The translations under genes and the position numbers were made by a program. Shown in pieces: positions 23,604 through 30,900 of a DNA stretch of 33,628 bases (position 1 is the stretch's first letter; each line of letters begins with the position of its first letter). Source of the DNA: Lachnospiraceae bacterium. Its GTDB lineage: Bacteria; Bacillota; Clostridia; Lachnospirales; Lachnospiraceae. The stretch spans positions 1 to 33,628 of the forward strand of contig CAJTIU010000047.1 in NCBI GenBank assembly GCA_910576335.1. The letters run 5' to 3'. A model generated the notes under the pieces. It had not been told where the DNA came from. It searched no databases and was given only the letters and a program-made list of their open reading frames with translations.

Positions 23604-24708
23604 ATATAATGCCACAGGCAGGGTAAAAAAAGCCATTGATATCATATTGGGATTGCTGTTTATAGCATTATTGGGGTATTCCTTTACAGGCGCTCCTTTC
23701 CATGAGGTGGCTGGCATTGTATTTATTGCAATGACCATAATTCATAATATCATCAACATAAAGTGGTATAAAGCAATAAAGAAAGGTATTTATAACAGGA
23801 AAAGAAAGATTGCGGTTGCTGTAAATTTTGCCTTAGCGGCAGATATGGCATCTATTTTGTTGACAGGCATTATCAATTCCAGATACTTGTTCCATACAGG
23901 CATCCATATGGCGGGTATTGGACGGATACATGCTGTTTTAGCTTTGGCCGGATTTGTGCTTATTGCGTTCCATGTACTGGTTCATACATTTGGCCGCGTA
24001 CAAAAGAAATATAAGGTACTTCCGGCTGCTCTGGTAATACTGATCTCCCTTCTGGCGGTGCTTATGGATGTATGGCTGCTGCCCTATGTTAAGAGACATT
24101 TTCTGACAGTTGAGGTTGATCAGGAAACGGCTATCTCAGGTGAAAGCGTAGATTTTAACGGCAGAAAGATTCTGACCGTATATTTTACGAGGGTTGGCAA
24201 TACGGACTTTGCTGATGGTGTGGACGCAGTCTCCGGGGCATCCCTGCTGCTCAATGAGAAAAAGGAATTCCTGGGGAACAGCCAGGTGATCGGGCAGATG
24301 ATACAGGATGCTGCAGGCGGGGATATTGTTTCCATCAACACGAAAGAACATTACCCGTCTTCCTATTCCGATACTGTATCGGCGGCAAGTGAGGAAATGG
24401 GGCGTCAGGAACTGCCGGAGCTTGTGGATATGCCGGAAAATATTGATGGGTATGATTTGGTATTCCTTGTGTTCCCATTATGGTGGGATACGATACCGAA
24501 ACCTGTAGAGGCGTTCCTGAATCGTTATGACTTTTCAGGGAAATCTGTCATACCTGTGGTGACCCATGGCGGAGGCGGTGCAGGCAGAAGCATAGAGGAC
24601 ATAAAAGCAGTGTGCAGCGGGACAGTTGTGGAAGAACCATTGGAGATATACTGCGGCGATATACCATATTGCAGGGAGCAGGTGACAGAATGGCTGAAAG
24701 GATTATGA
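23596..24708 (+). CDS. DUF4405 membrane domain fused to flavodoxin
   Basis: A 370-residue fusion. The first 165 residues have about four or five transmembrane helices with histidines typical of DUF4405 cytochrome b-like proteins (HEVAGIVFIAMTIIHNI; HTGIHMAGIGRIHAVL; FHVLVHTF), suggesting haem b. Residues 190-370 form a flavodoxin domain with the FMN phosphate loop YFTRVGNT (196-203), VFPLWWDTIPKPVEAFL and THGGGGAGRS. It could pass electrons between the membrane quinone pool and FMN at the inner membrane face. It overlaps the MATE gene by 8 nt. The inserted DAVSGASLLLNEKKEF after the phosphate loop is longer than in simple flavodoxins. Confidence 0.8.
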   Translation: MDKYNATGRVKKAIDIILGLLFIALLGYSFTGAPFHEVAGIVFIAMTIIHNIINIKWYKAIKKGIYNRKRKIAVAVNFALAADMASILLTGIINSRYLFHTGIHMAGIGRIHAVLALAGFVLIAFHVLVHTFGRVQKKYKVLPAALVILISLLAVLMDVWLLPYVKRHFLTVEVDQETAISGESVDFNGRKILTVYFTRVGNTDFADGVDAVSGASLLLNEKKEFLGNSQVIGQMIQDAAGGDIVSINTKEHYPSSYSDTVSAASEEMGRQELPELVDMPENIDGYDLVFLVFPLWWDTIPKPVEAFLNRYDFSGKSVIPVVTHGGGGAGRSIEDIKAVCSGTVVEEPLEIYCGDIPYCREQVTEWLKGL

Positions 24709-24784
24709 AAGCCGGATTAAAGAATAGGTTTTGGTATGGCTTATTATAAAAAACAAGAAGGAAGAAAAAAGGAGGAATCGTTGT

Positions 24785-25330
24785 ATGAGTAAGAAAATTG
24801 TTGTTATTACAGGAAGCCCGCGCAAAAATGGTAACAGTTTTGCCATGACGGATGCGTTTATCAAGGCCGCCGAGGAGAAAGGGCATACAGTTACCCGTTT
24901 TGATGCCGCCTTGAAAAAGGTAGGTGGATGCCGTGCCTGTGAAACATGCTATTCCACAGGGAAAGCATGTACCTTTGATGATGACTTCAATACGATAGCG
25001 CCAGCTATTTTGGAGGCAGACGTTATTGTATTCACGATGCCGGTCTACTGGTACTCTATCCCGGCACAGATCAAGGGTGTCATAGACCGGATATTCTCTT
25101 TCGTAGTAAGCGGTAAAGACATTTCTGGCAAGGAGTGTGCGCTGATCACCTGTTGCGAGGAAGAGGATATGTCGGTCATGGATGGAGTCCGTATCCCCAT
25201 GGAGCGTATGTGTGCTTTGAACAAATGGAAAATGGTTGGCGAGGTTCTGATCCCTGGGGTTCTGAATGTGGGTGACATTGACAAGACGGATGGCTGCAAA
25301 AAGGCAGCGGCTTTAGCAGATGAGATTTAA
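24785..25330 (+). CDS. Flavodoxin-fold protein with Isf-type cysteine motif
   Basis: A 181-residue FMN protein. It starts KIVVITGSPRKNGNS, the FMN phosphate loop of NADPH-dependent FMN reductases. C49-x2-C52-x2-C55-x6-C62 equals the compact cysteine motif of archaeal and clostridial iron-sulfur flavoproteins (Isf), which carry FMN and a 4Fe-4S cluster. PVYWYSIPAQIKGVIDRIF is the conserved FMN-edge and dimer region. The ATG at 24785 follows AAGGAGG. Probably a one-/two-electron converter for the operon's reductases. Confidence 0.85.
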   Translation: MSKKIVVITGSPRKNGNSFAMTDAFIKAAEEKGHTVTRFDAALKKVGGCRACETCYSTGKACTFDDDFNTIAPAILEADVIVFTMPVYWYSIPAQIKGVIDRIFSFVVSGKDISGKECALITCCEEEDMSVMDGVRIPMERMCALNKWKMVGEVLIPGVLNVGDIDKTDGCKKAAALADEI

Positions 25331-25340
25331 GGAGGGGAAT

Positions 25341-25889
25341 ATGGGCAAGAAGATTGTGATTCTAAATGGAAGCCCCAGGAAAGCGGGGAATACAGCAGCT
25401 TTGACAGCAGAATTTACGAAAGGCGCAAAAGAAGCAGGAAATACAGTTACAGAATTTTTCCTTGACGGTATGGATATCCATGGCTGCAAGGGCTGCTTTG
25501 GCGGTCATAGCAGCAGGGAATGCCCTTGTGTCCAAAGAGATGATATGGATAAAATTTATCCTGCGGTAAAAGAATGCGATGTGGTCGTACTTGCCACACC
25601 GTTGTATTACTGGAATATGAGCGGTCAGATTAGGACTGCCATTGACCGCCTGTTTGCATTAGAGGAAGGCGATGGGAATCTCCTGAGAGGGTATGGCAGG
25701 GCTTCGGCACTGCTGATGGCTGCGGAAGGAAATGGTTTCGATGATGTGCTTCTTTACTATGACCATTTGATGGAACATTTGAAATGGGAAAACCTTGGGG
25801 CTGTACTTGCCGGAGGGAATGGGCATGTGGGTGAGATTGAAGGGAAACCAGAACTTCAAAAAGCCTACGAGCTTGGAAAATCAATTTGA
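25341..25889 (+). CDS. Flavodoxin family / NADPH-dependent FMN reductase-like protein
   Basis: A 182-residue paralogue of the preceding protein with KIVILNGSPRKAGNT and PLYYWNMSGQIRTAIDRLF. The cysteine pattern is altered: C49-x2-C52, then C61-x-C63, with the third Isf cysteine replaced, so an iron-sulfur cluster of Isf type is doubtful. The start at 25341 follows AAGGAGGG, 10 nt after the previous stop. It may work as an NAD(P)H-dependent quinone or flavin reductase. Confidence 0.83.
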   Translation: MGKKIVILNGSPRKAGNTAALTAEFTKGAKEAGNTVTEFFLDGMDIHGCKGCFGGHSSRECPCVQRDDMDKIYPAVKECDVVVLATPLYYWNMSGQIRTAIDRLFALEEGDGNLLRGYGRASALLMAAEGNGFDDVLLYYDHLMEHLKWENLGAVLAGGNGHVGEIEGKPELQKAYELGKSI

Positions 25890-25915
25890 TAACTCAATGA
25901 AAGGAAATGCTAATT

Positions 25916-26413
25916 ATGAATAAAATCAATTTACCGCAGGCGGCAAAGCTGACTTCTCCGAATCCGGTAAGCCTTGTATGCACACAAAAGCCGGATGGCT
26001 CCACGAATCTTGCTACAGTGTCCTGGTGGACATATCTTTCTTTCAATCCGAACATGATCGGGTATGCTATGGCAAAGACTTCTTACAGCGGAGAAATGGT
26101 ACGGAATAATAAGAAAGTTATCCTTACAATTCCCGGTACAGAAATAGCCGAAGCAGTGATGGGCTGTGGAAGTACTACAGGCCGCGATACGGATAAAGTT
26201 GCCCAATTTGGTATTGAACTTACAGAAGTAGAGGGCAGTGACATTAAGATTCCTGTCCATAGCCGTGTGGCAATTGTATGTAGCATGAAAGAATATCACG
26301 AGGTTGGTGACCATTACCTGTATATTTGTGATGTAGAACAGGTTTATGGCAATGAAGTGGAGGAAGCCCTGTTTGCATGGAATGGGTATTCCCAAGTGCA
26401 TCCGGCGAAGTAA
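25916..26413 (+). CDS. Flavin reductase-like protein (FMN-binding split barrel)
   Basis: A 165-residue protein with the split-barrel pattern of flavin reductases and flavoredoxins: NPVSLVCTQKPDGSTNLATV, then SYSGEMVRNNKKVILTIPG and YLYICDVEQVYGNE. It should bind FMN and either reduce free flavin or pass electrons to a partner. I chose the ATG at 25916; one at 25907 sits too close to the AAAGG site. It is the last gene of the redox operon. Confidence 0.83.
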   Translation: MNKINLPQAAKLTSPNPVSLVCTQKPDGSTNLATVSWWTYLSFNPNMIGYAMAKTSYSGEMVRNNKKVILTIPGTEIAEAVMGCGSTTGRDTDKVAQFGIELTEVEGSDIKIPVHSRVAIVCSMKEYHEVGDHYLYICDVEQVYGNEVEEALFAWNGYSQVHPAK

Positions 26414-26541
26414 GGAGGCTGATTCGATATCATGTTAATAGATAACGCGTTTGTAAAGAGCGTAATCATTATAAAGTAATATAATCAAGGTTTTTACAGG
26501 CTTTATGAACCAGATAGGAAAGTGTGAGGGAGGTTGATGAC

Positions 26542-26964
26542 ATCGGACGCATAGTAATAGAATTTAATGAGCAGGATTCAGATGCTGTTGAAAAAATAGT
26601 GTGTGCGGTGAATCGCCATCCTGCTTTTGAGGAACTGTGGTTAAGCAATGATGAGGTTCTGTGTCTTTCGGAGTTGGAAATTTATCCTGGCCGTAGAAAG
26701 GTTTACTGCTATGGAAAGGAAATTGAACTAAAGGCAAAGGAATTTGATCTTCTTTGCCTTTTGGTAGTTAATAAAGGATATGTTCTTACTTATACACAAA
26801 TTTATGAAAAGCTATGGGGGCAAGATTCTCTTGGCAATGAAAACAATTCAGTGGGCTGTCATGTTCGTAGTCTGCGGAGAAAATTGTATAAGGAATATCC
26901 GAACACTCCATTTATAATTCGATGTTTTCGTAGTATTGGATATTGCCTTGAAACAAAATTATAA
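26542..26964 (+). CDS. Orphan OmpR-type winged-helix protein, copy 3
   Basis: About 140 residues, homologous to the copies at 10197 and 18116: IGRIVIEFNEQDSDAVEKIV, LEIYPGRRKVYCYGKEIEL, LTYTQIYEKLWGQDSLGNEN, CHVRSLRRKLYKEYP and FIIRCFRSIGYCLETKL. The complete DNA-binding domain is present and there is no receiver. There is no ordinary start near the ribosome-binding site: GGGAGG (26528-26533) is 8 nt from an ATC (26542), which aligns with the ATT/ATC of the other copies. A GTG at 26524 is in frame but lies upstream of that site. More AT-rich than copies 1 and 2. Confidence 0.78.
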   Translation: MGRIVIEFNEQDSDAVEKIVCAVNRHPAFEELWLSNDEVLCLSELEIYPGRRKVYCYGKEIELKAKEFDLLCLLVVNKGYVLTYTQIYEKLWGQDSLGNENNSVGCHVRSLRRKLYKEYPNTPFIIRCFRSIGYCLETKL

Positions 26965-27026
26965 TAAGTGTTACATAGGACGGTTTGAGAATTGGAACCG
27001 CATAAAATTTACTGTTTTTAGTGTTT

Positions 27027-27090
27027 CCCCGTGGAATAACTATATTCACATTTGTATATGTGCATATGGCTATTCCACGGGGGAATTTTT
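27027..27090 (+). terminator. 12-bp stem with long structured loop, then T-run
   Basis: CCCCGTGGAATA (27027-27038) and TATTCCACGGGG (27071-27082) are exact complements. The 32-nt loop contains its own CACAT/ATGTG stem, and TTTTT follows. It is about 60 nt after the winged-helix stop and probably terminates that transcript. Confidence 0.6.
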
Positions 27091-27237
27091 GTACTCAAGA
27101 GAATTTAAGGACTTTTTTTGTGCGATTGTGCCGTTGTGTTGAATATTGCTTACACAAATTATTCTGCCAAACCTGAAAATCAGACTGTTTCTTTGTACTT
27201 GCTATGTTATTTCCCGAGTTTGCCACTTATAAAGTTC

Positions 27238-27265
27238 AAAATGGAGCCATAACGGCTCCATTTTT
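27238..27265. terminator. Terminator near the 3' end of the IS
   Basis: AAAATGGAGCC and GGCTCCATTTTT form a perfect stem with a 5-nt loop just inside the left repeat of the IS. It can stop transcripts in both directions and so shields the transposase gene from outside transcription. Confidence 0.8.
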
Positions 27266-27338
27266 ACTGTAACTATGCAGATTTTTCAGTGTTTATGCGG
27301 TTTGTAAGATTTTGAGAAAATGTACCTACATTTATGAC

Positions 27339-29177
27339 CTACATGAAAATCTTTATTCCTTTTTTTATGCTTTTCAGCTCTGCTCTCCGGTATAGTTTCG
27401 CGGGAATATTTATGCCAAAGGAGTCAAGAATCAGTTTCAGATCCAAGTCATCTACATCCATGAAGCGGTATAGTTCTCCCGGCAGAAGGTCTACCTTCCA
27501 TTTATTAAGGGCCTCCTGCAGCCTATGCCCGTTAAGCCCGGTGCTCCAGTACGCGTCCGGATCCAGTTGTACGTTTCCAGAAGATATGATTCTTTTCTGG
27601 ATGATGCGCAGCATGATCAATGCGATCATGCAGATTAACAGATGTGCCGTCACATGTTCCGGTGTCTGGACATAAAGCGGGCGGGTCTCTAAGTCGCCCT
27701 TCATTACACGGAACTGGTCTTCGATCTGTGTCAGTCCATGGTATTTATCAATGACTTCCCGAGCATCCATGGTCAGTTCCGATGTGACGATCTGGTAGTA
27801 TCCGAGGCTTTTTCTGTATTCCGTTACCTTATCAAAATCAACGAATGCCTTGATCTTTGTGGAATCCAGGATCTCGCCGTTCTTTTCATTGATGCATTCC
27901 TTTTTGAAAAATTTACGCAAGCTTTTCGACTGGGTTGCTGTGATACGGAAATTTTCCGGGTGTTCCTGCAGCTTTTTCAGAAAATCAAGGAACTTTTTGT
28001 TTTCCCGCTCTGCACGTTGCTGAAACTTTTTGCTCCAATAAACAACCACCTTTTCTTCGATGGCCCGCTTGTTTCCGTTTTCATCTTTCACCATTTTCTT
28101 CACGATTCTGGATTTATATTTGAAATCATCGCTTATAGAAAGGTAACCGTCATCGCTGTATGTCCATTCCTGTTCTTTTTTCGTGCTTTTCAGCAGGCTT
28201 TTTGAAACAATGTAGCCATTCCCGGCATCTTTGAGGTGGATCAGATTCGGATAGCAGCATATCCCCCGGTCACCGATCAGGATAAAGCGGGAAAAATCCA
28301 GGCCGTCGATATTCTTTTCCAATGCAGAGCGCAAGGTCAGATGGTCCAGGGTGTTTCCTGGGAAGGATTCGATGGCAATGGGGATCCCGCAGTCATCCAT
28401 AAAGAGCCCCATCTGGACGATAGGGAGTTTACGTTCTTCTTTGCAGACGCCCATTTTCCGCAGTCCTTTTTCGATTACATTTCCATCCTCGTCAAGGATA
28501 TCGTCATCCGGCCCGGATATCTCAAAATAGAAGTTGGTCACATCATAATAAATGATCTCGGGGGAACGGCCGGCTTTTTTGACAAGGTTCGAATTGATCC
28601 TGCGGATAATTTTATCCTTATTGTCATAGACAAAGTCCAGGGTATCAAAAACATTGTCCGGGTTGTATTGCGTGAGGATCGGTTCAAAATAATCCCCGTT
28701 CTGTCGGACAGTGGCGGATTTGGAGGCGGGATTTAACAGCCTCCCGAATATAAGGAGTTTAGCAAAGCCGTAAACATCATACTGGATTTTGGTAAATCCT
28801 TTGTAAGAGGAGAAAAAAGTGTTCAGCCCCAGTTCTTCCATGATCCGTTCGAGAAGGATATGGGAGAAAAGCTTTGGATGTCCAAAACATTCCGGGCTGC
28901 CCTCATTGATGGAAAGGTGGTATGTTTCAGCTGTTTTTGCAAAAGCACAGTATGGTTCCAGCGATGGAATCAGTGGGGAACCGGCCTTGAATGATTTTTT
29001 CAGGCGTGCGACATAGTCAGGCTGCCCGTCATCAAAGCGGTCTAAAGGGCCGATGTTGGCCACGACTTGTTTCTGTGGAACTTTGTGTCCAGATTGATTG
29101 GTAACCCGGACGGACTGGACCAGACGGAGATAAGGTTTTCCGTTATTAGTGAAACATTCTACATACATAGATATCAT
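27339..29177 (-). CDS. IS1634-family transposase
   Basis: A full-length 612-residue DDE transposase. Candidate catalytic residues are D in IIYYDVTNFYFE (near 212), D in ILIGDRG (near 303) and E in GLTQIEDQFRVMKG (near 484). The long insertion between the second D and the E is typical of IS1634/IS4-type enzymes. No stop or frameshift interrupts it, so the element may still be active. The start lies behind a good minus-strand promoter (29239-29211). Confidence 0.88.
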   Translation of the reverse strand: MISMYVECFTNNGKPYLRLVQSVRVTNQSGHKVPQKQVVANIGPLDRFDDGQPDYVARLKKSFKAGSPLIPSLEPYCAFAKTAETYHLSINEGSPECFGHPKLFSHILLERIMEELGLNTFFSSYKGFTKIQYDVYGFAKLLIFGRLLNPASKSATVRQNGDYFEPILTQYNPDNVFDTLDFVYDNKDKIIRRINSNLVKKAGRSPEIIYYDVTNFYFEISGPDDDILDEDGNVIEKGLRKMGVCKEERKLPIVQMGLFMDDCGIPIAIESFPGNTLDHLTLRSALEKNIDGLDFSRFILIGDRGICCYPNLIHLKDAGNGYIVSKSLLKSTKKEQEWTYSDDGYLSISDDFKYKSRIVKKMVKDENGNKRAIEEKVVVYWSKKFQQRAERENKKFLDFLKKLQEHPENFRITATQSKSLRKFFKKECINEKNGEILDSTKIKAFVDFDKVTEYRKSLGYYQIVTSELTMDAREVIDKYHGLTQIEDQFRVMKGDLETRPLYVQTPEHVTAHLLICMIALIMLRIIQKRIISSGNVQLDPDAYWSTGLNGHRLQEALNKWKVDLLPGELYRFMDVDDLDLKLILDSFGINIPAKLYRRAELKSIKKGIKIFM

Positions 29178-29210
29178 CCTCTTGAAATAGACCTATAGAC
29201 CTACATATAT

Positions 29211-29239
29211 ATTATATAATAAGATAATAAAAAAAGCAA
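29211..29239 (-). promoter_or_regulatory. Transposase promoter
   Basis: On the minus strand TTGCTT (29239-29234), a 17-nt spacer and TATAAT (29216-29211) precede the transposase gene. A GCAAGG/CCTTGC hairpin overlaps the -35 side. Confidence 0.7.
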
Positions 29240-29302
29240 GGAAAACCTTGCAAAATAAGGAAATTTTTTATTTAATTGTGTTTAAGAAGTGGCAAACTCG
29301 GG

Positions 29303-29449
29303 AGGTTCCTTGCCGAATTGGAACGGCAGGACGGAGTGTCCACGGAGTTTGATGAGAACCTCTGGTACAGCCTGGTTGATTTTGTCACAGTTTTTAATAA
29401 AGAAGATATCCGCTTTACATTTAAGAATGGAACGGAAATAAAGGTATAA
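29303..29449 (+). pseudogene. Large serine recombinase, C-terminal remnant (second)
   Basis: Directly after the IS end, 48 codons read RFLAELERQDGVSTEFDENL, WYSLVDFVTVFNKEDI and RFTFKNGTEIKV, the tail of a clostridial large serine recombinase. The tail of the remnant at 10555-10884 is clearly related (DVRFTFKNGVEIKA). Everything upstream is gone and replaced by the IS, without target duplication, which points to an IS-mediated deletion. Confidence 0.78.
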
Positions 29450-29504
29450 GAAAAAATTCCCATGGCCCATTTATAACAAATAGGGGTATGGGCTTTTCTT
29501 TTTA
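29450..29504 (+). terminator. Terminator after recombinase remnant 2
   Basis: CCCATGGCCCATTT pairs with AAATAGGGGTATGGG and is followed by CTTTTCTTTTT. It sits immediately after the stop, as at the other recombinase remnant. Confidence 0.7.
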
Positions 29505-29509
29505 TTCAA

Positions 29510-29538
29510 TTGAGACATATAGGATTGTGTGTTATGAT
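29510..29538 (+). promoter_or_regulatory. Promoter of the DUF4238 gene
   Basis: TTGAGA (29510-29515), a 17-nt spacer and TATGAT (29533-29538) lie 30 nt before the start codon. Confidence 0.75.
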
Positions 29539-29567
29539 TGGTATGATTAATTTGGGGAGGTATTGTA

Positions 29568-30617
29568 ATGTCAAAGAAAGCGCCAAAAACATACAATCAC
29601 TATGTGCCACAATTTTATTTGAAAAATTTTTCTGGCAATAACAGTATTGGAAGATACAATTTTGGTAGAAAAGAGTTTGTTGATGAAGTAGCCATTAAAG
29701 ATACTGCTGGTCGGAATTTTTTATATGGAAAGAATAGTGATTTGGAGGATTGGTTTCAAAATTTGGAGGGAATTTGGGCAACAATCATTAGGAATATTCT
29801 GCTTTATGAAAAATTCCCTATGGATTCAGTGGAGTATACATATTTGATTATGTTTGTATATTTGAGCGATGTACGAGTGGCTGAAATAGCGGATGAATTT
29901 AAAAGAACCAATTTGGAAGAAGGGAAAAATGTAGCAAGAATACTGGCGGATCAGGGTAAAATCGAAATTTCTGATGAATTTATAGAAAATTTGGATGTTC
30001 AGATTGATAGACCTAATCTTCCATATATTCAAGGGATGAAGAAAATAATACCTATTATTTCTGATCTGTGTCCATTAATTATTGTTAATGAAAGCGGGCT
30101 TGGCTTTATAACTTCGGATGTTCCAGTTGTGAAGTATAATCAATGGTTTTTGGAAAGAGGATACAGGCACCCTTTTGGATTTGGACATATGGGCTGCCAA
30201 TGTTTTGTTCCGCTATCTGCAAAAATTTGTTTTTGTTTATTTGATGATATTGTATACAAAAATCAGTTTGGAAATAAGGGAAGAATTAGACTGTATGATG
30301 AAAAAGATGTGGAAGAACTAAATCGGTTATTTATGCTAAATTCTTATGCTGAAATTTATTATAGAAAAAACGAAGAGGAATGGCTAAGAAAAAATATAAG
30401 AGAAAAAGTAACGGAAGAAAAGGATGAGTGGATTTTGGGAAGTCCTCAAATTGGATATTTACAAAAGATATCAAGGCGAAGTGTGTATGATAGAGTTAAG
30501 TTGCCTATGTTTAAAACAAACGCATTTTTTAAGACGGCACCATTCCCATATAGTGATGAAGTCGGACCGTTACGGAAAGCTGTATATGAAAAAATGGATG
30601 AGGATATCAAAAATTAA
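29568..30617 (+). CDS. DUF4238 domain protein
   Basis: A 349-residue soluble protein with the family-defining start YNHYVPQFYLKNFSG (residues 9-23), followed by the conserved pattern of an acidic helix region, SDLCPLIIVNESGLGFITSD and FVPLSAKICFCLFDD. The biochemical role of the family is not known to me. Its His and Asp clusters and its frequent presence in accessory islands make an effector, perhaps nuclease-like, conceivable. It has its own promoter and GGGGAGG site and is clearly more AT-rich than the genes before 27 kb, a sign of separate transfer. Confidence 0.8.
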   Translation: MSKKAPKTYNHYVPQFYLKNFSGNNSIGRYNFGRKEFVDEVAIKDTAGRNFLYGKNSDLEDWFQNLEGIWATIIRNILLYEKFPMDSVEYTYLIMFVYLSDVRVAEIADEFKRTNLEEGKNVARILADQGKIEISDEFIENLDVQIDRPNLPYIQGMKKIIPIISDLCPLIIVNESGLGFITSDVPVVKYNQWFLERGYRHPFGFGHMGCQCFVPLSAKICFCLFDDIVYKNQFGNKGRIRLYDEKDVEELNRLFMLNSYAEIYYRKNEEEWLRKNIREKVTEEKDEWILGSPQIGYLQKISRRSVYDRVKLPMFKTNAFFKTAPFPYSDEVGPLRKAVYEKMDEDIKN

Positions 30618-30710
30618 TTTGAACCCTCCCCCTTGGAGGCAAAATCAAAAAGTATGCCAAAATCAAAATGTATAAGGCAAAATCGAATTGTATCAAAGAC
30701 AGCGTTTACA
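30618..30710 (+). repeat. Repeat block B, matching block A
   Basis: TTTGAACCCTCC is followed by units GGCAAAATCAAAAAGTAT, GCCAAAATCAAAATGTATAA and GGCAAAATCGAATTGTATC, then AAAGACAGC. Block A at 18640-18720 has the same unit series and the same TTGTATCAAAGAC end, in the same direction. The 30618-30900 stretch contains no gene other than this repeat and the FRG promoter. Confidence 0.65.
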
Positions 30711-30750
30711 TAGATTTTGAGTAGATTAAATAGAAATTTGATGAAAATCA

Positions 30751-30779
30751 TTGAAAAAGCAGATGTTTTGTGATATTAT
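30751..30779 (+). promoter_or_regulatory. Promoter of the FRG-domain gene
   Basis: TTGAAA (30751-30756), a 17-nt spacer and TATTAT (30774-30779) lie about 120 nt before the start. Confidence 0.7.
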
Positions 30780-30900
30780 TGAAACAAGGTTAAACTGATA
30801 AAACAACGAAAAGTAGACTAAATTTAAAAATTGGAGTAAATGAATTAATGCAAACACTGAGTTTCAACTTGAAAGATGCCAACAAATTATGGAGGTAAGC

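Larger units (their letters stand above)
27213..29302 (-). mobile_element. Complete IS1634-like insertion sequence
   Basis: The 16-bp terminal inverted repeats CCCGAGTTTGCCACTT (27213-27228) and AAGTGGCAAACTCGGG (29287-29302) are perfect and enclose about 2.09 kb with one intact transposase gene on the minus strand. The flanking bases (TTATT on the left, AGGTTC on the right) show no target duplication. The right end abuts a serine-recombinase remnant in its coding frame. Confidence 0.85.

Noticed and set aside
27311-29204. GACCTACAT words on both sides of the IS1634-like transposase gene as possible IS ends
   Set aside because: They are in direct, not inverted, orientation. The perfect inverted repeats at 27213 and 29302 are better ends.
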